DNA from: Megaustenia siamemsis
Taxonomy: Eukaryota; Mollusca; Gastropoda; Stylommatophora; Ariophantidae
Direction of reading: 5' to 3'
DNA length: 64,000 nt
Assembly (NCBI GenBank): GCA_032433765.1
Contig: JAVIAB010000051.1
Location: 153,464,421 to 153,528,420, forward strand
In this document: piece after piece, positions 56,529 through 64,000 of the stretch
Layout: the number at the start of each line of letters is the position of its first letter
Numbering within the stretch: position 1 is the first letter of the stretch
Notes under the pieces: model-generated
Seen by the model: the letters and a program-made list of their open reading frames with translations, nothing else
Told to the model about the DNA's origin: nothing
Databases searched by the model: none
Translations under genes and position numbers: made by a program

Positions 56529-56763
56529 TTCATTTTTGGGTCATGTTAAAAGACACAACAGCCTAATAAAAGTAATAATGGAAGGGAAAATACAAGGTAA
56601 AAGAGGCAGAGGCAGACCAAGACTAACATGGACCAGTAACATCAAAAGATGGACAAGCGAATCTATGACAGCCTGCACCATCAAAGCAAGAAACAGAGTA
56701 GAATGGCGATCCATGGTAGCCATCCTTCGCTGCGGAGATGGCACCCGATGATGATGATGATGA
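56529..56763 (+). mobile_element. LINE-A copy A8, 235-bp 3' end nested in A7
   Basis: Plus strand, opposite to A7. It reads FSFLGHVKRHNSLIKVIMEG, KIQGKRGRGRPRLTWTSNIK and WRSMVAILRCGDGTR and ends in (ATG)n. ATTGATGAAT (about 56519-56528) and ATTGAAGAAT (56763-56772) flank it and look like a TSD with one change. The frame is intact over its length (71 codons). Confidence 0.92.
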
Positions 56764-56889
56764 TTGAAGAATTAGTCTTTTATTTGTTTCTCTTTAGTTT
56801 GATTTTCATTTTAATCATTACTGGATTGTGATCTGAATTAATATCTGTTCCTGGATAGGTTTTGGCTTTCTTGACGCAGTTCCGGAATT

Positions 56890-57238
56890 TCTCTTGGATC
56901 ATTATGTAATCTATTTGATTTCTCTTGAATCATTATGTAATCTATTTGATTTCTCTTGAATCATTATGTAATCTATTTGATTCCTCTTGAATCATTATGT
57001 AATCTATTTGATTTCTCTTGAATCATTATGTAATCTATTTGATTTCTCTTGAATCATTATGTAATCTATTTGATTTCTCTTGAATCATTATGTAATCTAT
57101 TTGATTTCTCTTGAATCATTATGTAATCTATTTGATTCCTCTTGAATCATTATGTAATCTATTTGATTCCTCTTGAATCATTATGTAATCTATTTGATTC
57201 CTCTTGAATCATTATGTAATCTATTTGATTCCTCTTCC
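56890..57238. repeat. 31-bp tandem repeat inside the LINE-A endonuclease
   Basis: About 11 units of TCTTGAATCATTATGTAATC plus TATTTGATTTC. On the minus strand each unit encodes NQIDYIMI, the conserved endonuclease segment around NQIDYI. Two subtypes (GATTTC and GATTCC) are grouped in blocks. Confidence 0.95.
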
Positions 57239-57599
57239 TGTCTCCGGGGCTTTTCCATGTGTATAATTTTCTTTTCTCTTGCTCAAAGAAGGTGTTGCAT
57301 ATTATCAGCTTGTTTTATTCACAAAATTGTATTAATCTTTCTCCTCTGTCATTTCTTTTTCCCAAACCACGATTTCCTATCATATTCCTACTTTAGCGTT
57401 CATGTCACCCATTACAATCGAGAAGTCCGAAGATTTCACTTTATTTAGATCTTCATAGCATGATTCTATTTGTTCATCTGTATAGTCTTGAGTAGGTGCG
57501 TATATCTGTATCATTGTTAGTATAAATATCTTAGTTGTGTGCATTATAAGTTATCAGAACAACATATGGTTTCGCTGTTAATCAACATTTCTTGCAGTT

Positions 57600-58770
57600 T
57601 TGATCAATTCTTTTTATATGTATAGTTTAGTTTACTTTAGTCCCCGTATAGTTTAGTTTAGTTTGGTCGCTGTATAGTTTATTTTAACTTGTTCACCGTA
57701 CAGTTTAGTTCAGTTGCGGTCGTCGTATTATATAGTTTATTTTAGTCTTCGTACAGTTTTGTTTTGTTTTGTCGCCGTACAATTTAATTAGTTTGGACGC
57801 TGTGAAGTTTAGTTTAGTTTTGTTACCGTACAGTTTAATTAGTTTGGACGCTGTAAAGTTTAGTTTGGTTTAGTTTAGTCGCCTTAGTGTTAAGTTTAAT
57901 TTAGTCGCCTTAAGTTTAGTTTAGTTCCATCGCCGTATAGTTTAGTTTAATTTAGTTTGGTCGCCTTATAATTTAGTTTGCTTGCCGCATAGTTTAGTTT
58001 GGTTGCCGTATAGTTTAGTTTGGTTGCCGTATAGTTTAATCTAGTTTGTTTGCCGTCTAATTTAGTTTAGTCGCTGTATAGTTTAGTTTTTATTTAATTT
58101 AGTTGGGTAGCCGTATAGTTTAGTTTAGTCGCCGTATAGTGTAGTTTAGTTTGGTCGCCGTATAGTTTACTTTAATTTCTTCGTCGTATAGTTTTGTTTA
58201 ATTTATTCACCGTATAATTTAGTTCAGGTTGGTCACCGTAAATTTAGTTCAGTTAGTTTGGTTTGAGTATAGTTAAGTTTAGTTTGGTCGCCGTATAGTT
58301 TAGTTAGTTTGGTCGCCGTATAGTTTAGTTTAGTTTGATCGGTGTATAGTTTAGTTTAGTTTGGACGTCGTATAGTTTAGTTAGTTTTGTCACCCGACAG
58401 TTTAGTTTAGTTTGGTAGCTATATAGTTTAGTTTAGTTTGGTCACCGTACATATTAGTTTAGTTTTGTCGCCGTACAGTTTAGTTTAGTTTAGTTTGGTC
58501 ACCTACAGTTTAGTTTAGTTTGGTCACCGTACAGTTTAGTTTAGTTTGGTCGCCGTATAGTTTAGTTTAGATTAGTTTGGTCACCGTACAGTTTAGTTTA
58601 GTTTGGTCGCCGTATAGTTTAGTTTAGTCACCGTACAGTTTAGTTTAGTTTGGTCGCCGTATAGTTTAATTTGGTCACTGTATAGTTTAGTTTGATTGGC
58701 GTATAGTTTAGTTTAGTTTGGGCGGCGTATAGTTTAGTTTAGTTTCGGCGACGTATAATTTAGTTTAAAT
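57600..58770. repeat. degenerate 25-30-bp satellite
   Basis: Some 40 irregular units with TATAGTTTAGTTTAGTTTGG and TCGCCG. Unit length varies by gain and loss of TTTAG, and no open frame persists. Confidence 0.93.
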
Positions 58771-59589
58771 ACCATATTTTCATCATCGCACATCAAACAA
58801 CTCCACAAGTGTTCCCATTTTCAGCTAATCCCATACTTTTGAAACCCCTTGGTGTGTCAACACAAACTACTATATTAAATATATATAAATTTTAAAAAAA
58901 AACAGTTCAAATGTGTTTCAACAAAAATAATGAAGGTAATTTTGAAATAAATAATTGTCTTGTTACAAAAGATATTACATGTCGCCAAAGTGGAAGCATT
59001 ATTTATATATATCACTGATTAAATAGTGTAATTTTTGATGTTTTTGATAACACTCTTAATAAGTTTAACTCTTTGGTCTGAGCTATAATCTGGTCCACGG
59101 TCAACCTTAAGTTAGCCTCCACTGAAATAGGTCAATGTGAACGGAAAGAGCTACTATAATTCGACTAGATACTACTATATACTAGAGCTATATTATAGAA
59201 TATAAGAAATACACTCTGGCTGCGTTTTCGTTTTAGGCTGAGATTATTTTAACTCATTGTTTCCATGAAAGGTTTGCTTTACGTGAAGTCAAAACTATAG
59301 CCATCCTAGAGTTAAACAGTTAACAATAGACTTAATCGGGATAAGATTCTGGCAGCTTATGGGCTGAAACCGGTAAGTGACTCATAGCTGACTGCTTGCG
59401 CCAGAAGCAGTGAACCAGTGTTGACAAAGATACTACTTCAATTGCTCGTAGTGTGTTCTGGGGACAGATTAAGCAAGTCTGGACAAGCGAGCAGATCTCG
59501 AAGAGGGAAGGATGTCCGATTTTTACAAATTGAAATCAGATAAGAAAAGCGACATAACGCAATTACACCCAGCAATAACGAAAAGTAGT
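58771..59589. other. unassigned region
   Basis: No gene or repeat is recognised in about 800 bp. Confidence 0.4.
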
Positions 59590-59694
59590 CGTTCAAAGAA
59601 AGAAAGGAAGACAGAAAGAAAAAAAAATAAAAAGAAGAAATAAAGAAAGAACGACAAAAAGATAGAAAGAAAGAAAGAGAGAAAGAAAGAAGGA

Positions 59695-59754
<60 letters not shown>

Positions 59755-59775
59755 AGAAGAAAGAAAGAAAGAAAA
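59590..59775. repeat. (GAAA)n microsatellite
   Basis: Purine-rich tract, pure AAAG repeats at about 59690-59752, impure on either side. Confidence 0.97.
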
Positions 59776-60434
59776 TTTTAGAAGAGTCAGAAATTCAATA
59801 GCATGGCAGAAAAGCGTCAGACAGATTAAGGACTGTACTTTAGGACACATGAAGTAAGAATTGTCTGAGTGAGAAGGTGAGTTACTTATATTTGTTGCTC
59901 TGGTACTTGAAGAAGAGCATACAATCTTATTGGAAACTCTGTACTGTAATTCTCAAACATCTTGGAAATGGACGCTTGTTCAAAGTACACCTTGCCTTAT
60001 AGCTCTTTGAGTGGGATCGTGGCGAAACTTTATACACAGGTGCTAGCACTTGGAGGCATTCAACACACGCCTCGAAATAAGTCAGAGGTCAAGAGGAATA
60101 GATAATAATTGTGACGTGTTGCGTTATAATTAGAAAGTGTCGTCAGCATGTGATTGACCTGGGGGTAAAGGTTTAATGTACACCGCACGTGGCTAGTCAC
60201 GTGACTGCTTTATGGAGTTTTTTGTTAAGGAGAACAGAGGGAAGAGGAGCTAAAGATGATGTACCATATCCGGGGTTACGTTGTTCATGTGTGGTCTTAG
60301 ACAGTGGTATTCAACCGTTTTTGTTCTTGTAACAAACATCATTAATTCTACCAGAGCGCCAGTCAGCGTTTATGCTGGAAACAGTCAAAGACTCATAAAT
60401 GCTTGCTTGTGTCATAACAACGAATACTAGCCGA
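59776..60434. other. unassigned region
   Basis: No recognisable gene. Nothing repeated is seen. Confidence 0.4.
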
Positions 60435-60655
60435 TCAAGATACAACTGAGAGTATTACACAACAGGCCCTTTTTGAATCCCCAGGGTAAAAGACAAAGAG
60501 GAAGACTAAGGAATTTTTGGAGATGACAGATGGAAGCAGAGATGATGATGATGGGGAAGACATAAATTATCTTAAAATAATGGCAAGAAACAGAACGACC
60601 TGGAAAATGTTTGTTGAAAACCTATACTCCACAGGGAGCTGAAAGGTAGAAGTGA
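60435..60655 (+). mobile_element. LINE-G copy G2, 3' fragment
   Basis: Reads FLNPQGKRQRGRLRNFWR, then with stops MEAEMM..., ARNRTTWKMFVENLYSTGS-like sequence. It matches G1 (NPQGKRQRGRAKYSWRRQME) and ends at CTCCACAGGGAGCTGAAAGG. Confidence 0.85.
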
Positions 60656-60689
60656 CCTGTCAAATACCAGTATCAAGAGATACAACGAA

Positions 60690-60928
60690 GACGATGACGC
60701 TAGATAGGACACGCACTGCGGCAGCCAACTGAGAGTATTGCAGGACAAAGCCTTTCTGGAATGTTCAGAGGAAGGCCAAAGTATACTTGGAGACAACAGG
60801 TGGAAGCAGACATGATGAGGATGGGGATGACATAGAATGATCAAGAATGAGAAGAATCAAGGCGGCTTAGAAAATGTTTGCTGAAGACCTATGCTCCACA
60901 GGGAGCTGAAACGAAGAAGAAGAAGATC
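60690..60928 (+). mobile_element. LINE-G copy G3, 3' fragment
   Basis: A second, tandemly placed LINE-G end with FRGRPKYTWRQQVEAD-like sequence, AATGCTCCACAGGGAGCTGA-type end and (AAG)n tail GAAGAAGAAGAAG. Two G ends within 500 bp suggest a local duplication or two insertions. Confidence 0.82.
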
Positions 60929-61619
60929 CGGATTCATCTGCCAGAGATGGGACCAGAGCCAAACCAGAGTAGGGGTCGAGAGGGAAAGCAATAGTGTAGC
61001 CAAGAGAATGCATTAGTTCCAGTCGACTACAGGAACTTGGCTTAAAGGGTTCAGTGACTCATAGCTGACTGTTTGCGTGACGAGTAGGGAATCTGAGCTG
61101 ATGGAGAGAAAAAAAATAGTACCAAAATATAACCAAAATAATAGAAAAGTATGATTACAGAATTACGGTGACAAAAGTTGATACAGAAAGGTTCGACGTT
61201 GCTTTGCCTGGAAGCTCTCCGCTGGGACAAGGACAATATAAACAAACAGAAAATAGTAAAAACAAAAATGAAAACTAGACAACAAAATAGTGTATTGTAA
61301 ACAATAACTGTATTTTTATTCATCTAGTTTCACCTCTTCCCTTTTTTTCCTCGAGATGGTGGGACTGGAAATAGCTTCATCAGTCTGTTGTCTGAAAAAG
61401 AGAGTTGGAGTCGAACGGAGTGAGAGAAGGCAACGTCGCGCTAAAAAATGCCGTGTTGAAATCGGAGGCGTTGGGCAGAAAGGAGCAAATAGCACAGCTG
61501 GATGTAAACCACATCACAATTCATCTACACCCACTGAACTTCCTTGCAATGGCGGACGATAAAACAGAGTGGTCGTCTGGTTAACTCAGCACAGGAAGAA
61601 AATAAGATCATGACTGTAA
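60929..61619. other. unassigned region
   Basis: A 68-codon frame (61356-61562) is rich in basic residues but has no domain. No repeat is recognised. Confidence 0.35.
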
Positions 61620-61621
61620 AA

Positions 61622-61768
61622 CGGTGTATTTGCTTGTGTAATTGTGTACTTGCTTGTGTAACTGTGTACTTGCTTGTGTAACTGTGTACTTGCTTGTGTA
61701 ATTGTGTACTTGCTTGTGTAACTGTGTACTTGCTTGTGTAATTGTGTACTTGCTTGTGTAATTTAAGT
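61622..61768. repeat. 21-bp tandem repeat, about seven copies
   Basis: Units of TTGTGTACTTGCTTGTGTAA plus C or T, nearly perfect. Confidence 0.96.
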
Positions 61769-62094
61769 ACATGTTCGGTTTTTATGTAATTTGAATTATT
61801 TCATATACCTGCAAGAACGAAAATATCAATTGACCAAAGAGAAAAACCTGCTACTGTATGCAGTAGACATTACAACCTGTGGCTGCCGTGCTGCCTTGCA
61901 GGTAAGCTCGGGAGAGTAAAAGGCTAAGGAAGGGTACTCCGAAGTAAAACAACCCCACTGCCTTGTGGGTGAGACTTTTTAGTCTAAGGCTAGCGGAGCC
62001 AACCGTAAACAAACCGACGGAAGGCAACAGAAAACCACCGTCGTAACTTCTTTGTGCAATCATGAATCGCCACAACGATAGAATCTGGCGTGAT
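61769..62094. other. unassigned region
   Basis: Moderately GC-rich sequence (for example CCGTAAACAAACCGACGGA). It might be another repeat's 5' region, but no second copy is in the window. Confidence 0.35.
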
Positions 62095-62295
62095 TGAATG
62101 CGATAATCATCGCACAATAAGCCTTATGAGTCACATGACTAAGATATTACTAAGAATCATCATGGGAAGAGTGTGAAACAAAATCAGTCAAAAAATTAGC
62201 GATGAACAGTGTGGTTTTGTTGGAGGTAAAGGAACGAGCAATGCCATATACATCATAAGATATTTAGTAGAAAGAGCCATAGAGGTGAAAACAGC
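62095..62295 (+). mobile_element. LINE-B copy B5, internal RT fragment
   Basis: About 200 bp from the middle of the LINE-B RT: CDNHRTISLMSHMTKILLRI, then after a stop SDEQCGFVGGKGTSNAIYII and ERAIEVK. It lacks both ends, which is unusual for a LINE insertion and suggests a deletion or a captured fragment. Confidence 0.88.
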
Positions 62296-62569
62296 CGTCT
62301 TCGGTTTTTGGTTCAGAAACCAGAACTGACCAAGATCCACTGCAACCTTGTTGTCATTGAAACGAATTAACTCTTATTCTTCTTTATATCCGAATATCGA
62401 GGAAGATGCAAGGTTGTAGTTAAACTACCGATACTAACCATTATCACGTGACGCTGTGAGAGACGTTCCTTGATGTTGTTATCGCAGCTTATTCACGATC
62501 AGCAGAAGATCAGCCTTAGTAAGACTATAGTTGGCTGTGGAGTAGAAATTTAAAAAAACAATGGGGAGG
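62296..62569. other. unassigned region
   Basis: No gene is recognised. It ends in a G run (62566-62578) before the satellite. Confidence 0.35.
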
Positions 62570-62574
62570 GGGGG

Positions 62575-64000
62575 GGGACAACTTGTTGATGGGAATGTGT
62601 TTTATGTGAGAAAGTAAGGCAATAGAAGAACATCCTGTTGATGGGAATGTGTTTAATGTGAGAAAGTAAGGTAATAGAAGAACATCCTGTTGATGGGAAT
62701 GTGTTTAATGTGAGAAAGTAAGGTAATAGAAGGACATCCTGTTGATGGGAATGTGTTTTATGGGAGAAAGTAAGGTAATAGAAGGACATCCTGTTGATGG
62801 GAATGTGTTTTATGGTTAAAGTAAGGTAATAGAAGGACATCCTGTTGATGGGAATGTGTTTAATGTGAGAAAGTAAGGTAATAGAAGGACATCCTGTTGA
62901 TGGGAATGTGTTTTATGGGAGAAAGTAAGGTAATAGAAGGACATCCTGTTGATGGGAATGTGTTTTATGGGAGAAAGTAAGGTAATAGAAGGACATCCTG
63001 TTGATGGGAATGTGTTTTATGGGAGAAAGTAAGGTAATAAAAGGACATCCTGTTGATGGGAATGTGTTTTATGGGAGAAAGTAAGGTAATAGAAGGACAT
63101 CCTGTTGATGGGAATGTGTTTTGTGGGAGAAAGTAAGGTAATAGAAGGACATCCTGTTGATGGGAATGTGTTTTATGGTTAAAGTAAGGTAATAGAAGGA
63201 CATCCTGTTGATGGGAATGTGTTTTATGGGAGAAAGTAAGGTAATAGAAGGACATCCTGTTGATGGGAATGTGTTTTATGGGAGAAAATAAGGTAATAGA
63301 AGGACATCCTGTTGATGGGAATGTGTTTTATGGGAGAAAGTAAGGTAATAGAAGGACATCCTGTTGATGGGAATGTGTTTTATGGGAGAAAGTAAGGTAA
63401 TAAAAGGACATCCTGTTGATGGGAATGTGTTTTATGGGAGAAAGTAAGGTAATAGAAGGACATCCTGTTGATGGGAATGTGTTTTATGGGAGAAAGTAAG
63501 GTAATAGAAGGACATCCTGTTGATGGGAATGTGTTTTATGGGAGAAAGTAAGGTAATAGAAGGACATCCTGTTGATGGGAATGTGTTTTATGGGAGAAAG
63601 TAAGGTAATAGAAGGACATCCTGTTGATGGGAATGTGTTTTATGGGAGAAAGTAAGGTAATAGAAGGACATCCTGTTGATGGGAATGTGTTTTATGGGAG
63701 AAAGTAAGGTAATAGAAGGACATCCTGTTGATGGGAATGTGTTTTATGGGAGAAAGTAAGGTAATAGAAGGACATCCTGTTGATGGGAATGTGTTTTGTG
63801 GGAGAAAGTAAGGTAATAGAAGGACATCCTGTTGATGGGAATGTGTTTTGTGGGAGAAAGTAAGGTAATAGAAGGACATCCTGTTGATGGGAATGTGTTT
63901 TGTGGGAGAAAGTAAGGTAATAGAAGGACATCCTGTTGATGGGAATGTGTTTTATGGGAGAAAGTAAGGTAATAGAAGGACATCCTGTTGATGGGAATGT
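62575..64000. repeat. 52-bp satellite reaching the window edge
   Basis: About 27 units of GAAGGACATCCTGTTGATGG plus GAATGTGTTTTATGGGAGAA and AGTAAGGTAATA. They are very similar, with TTAATGTGAG variants at the left end and TTTGTGGGAG variants grouped near 63795-63910. The array is not closed at base 64000. The many 79-96-codon minus frames are repeats of one pattern and not genes. Confidence 0.97.

Larger units (their letters stand above)
55590..57545 (-). mobile_element. LINE-A copy A7, with endonuclease region, internal deletion and tandem expansion
   Basis: The longest LINE-A copy, on the minus strand. The (CAT)n 3' end at 55590 is followed by GGCACTGAAT-type terminal sequence and then directly by the RT fingers (55600-55818: ITDICNDIYHTGYMPNKLKT, KKNGAVECSDFRTLSLMSQI). 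The palm and C-terminal part are therefore deleted. Upstream come KKGKAAGSDNIQIEM-like linker sequence (to about 56500) and, beyond an inserted A8 fragment, the endonuclease: SDHNPVMIKMKIKLK-like sequence near 56775-56860, the tandem-amplified NQIDYIMI segment (56890-57235), and SDFSIVMGDMNAKVG near 57375-57430. It is inactive. Confidence 0.85.

Overview
The window is animal nuclear DNA built almost entirely of repeats. There is no convincing host protein-coding gene, no rRNA or functional tRNA gene, and no operon-like layout. Three things point to a metazoan: many truncated non-LTR retrotransposons with microsatellite 3' ends, tRNA-derived SINEs with poly(T)/poly(A)-like tails and target-site duplications (TSDs), and long minisatellite arrays. 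A lophotrochozoan, perhaps a mollusc, is a guess from the LINE and SINE style and is not proven.

Layout. Positions 1-2200 hold a 27-bp minisatellite, followed by LINE-A copy A1 (2355-3478). A dispersed repeat here called X and two more minisatellites follow (3600-5930). Then come a tRNA-SINE with a 12-bp TSD (6079-6337), LINE-D and LINE-H pieces, and A2 inserted into LINE-H with an 11-bp TSD. From 10231 to 14946 a (GATA)n array is split by an I-clade-like LINE (LINE-E) whose 5' half is inverted relative to its 3' half, the signature of twin priming. From 15 to 31 kb there are LINE fragments (families A, B, C, D, F), often nested, between minisatellites. From 31 to 39 kb there are A5 inside a satellite, A6 split by the almost intact LINE-B copy B3, a SINE whose B-box segment is amplified five times, and Penelope-like inverted repeats with a hammerhead-like core. 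From 39 to 43 kb there are LINE-B and LINE-G ends and sequence I cannot assign.

The most unusual object is an inverted repeat of about 8.7 kb (43269-51976). Its arms are about 4.3 kb, look close to 99% identical by eye, and are separated by a 71-bp spacer at about 47655-47725. Each arm carries, from the centre outwards, about seven 137-bp repeats, three 141-147-bp repeats, a four-fold CCAAT-box repeat, and an outward-facing transcription unit. That unit encodes four C2H2 zinc fingers and, in a second frame, a conserved domain that I associate with the N-terminal part of metazoan mobile elements carrying a type-B DNA polymerase. No polymerase, integrase or capsid gene is visible in the arms, so this looks like a defective, non-autonomous or head-to-head-joined copy of such an element.

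From 52 to 64 kb there are more minisatellites, a third SINE-1 copy, F and G LINE fragments, a long LINE-A copy (A7) with an endonuclease-coding segment amplified about 11-fold and another LINE-A end inserted into it, and a 52-bp satellite running off the right edge. The named LINE families A-H, SINE-1/2 and repeat X are labels made for this window only. They were grouped by reading shared sequence by eye, not by database search.
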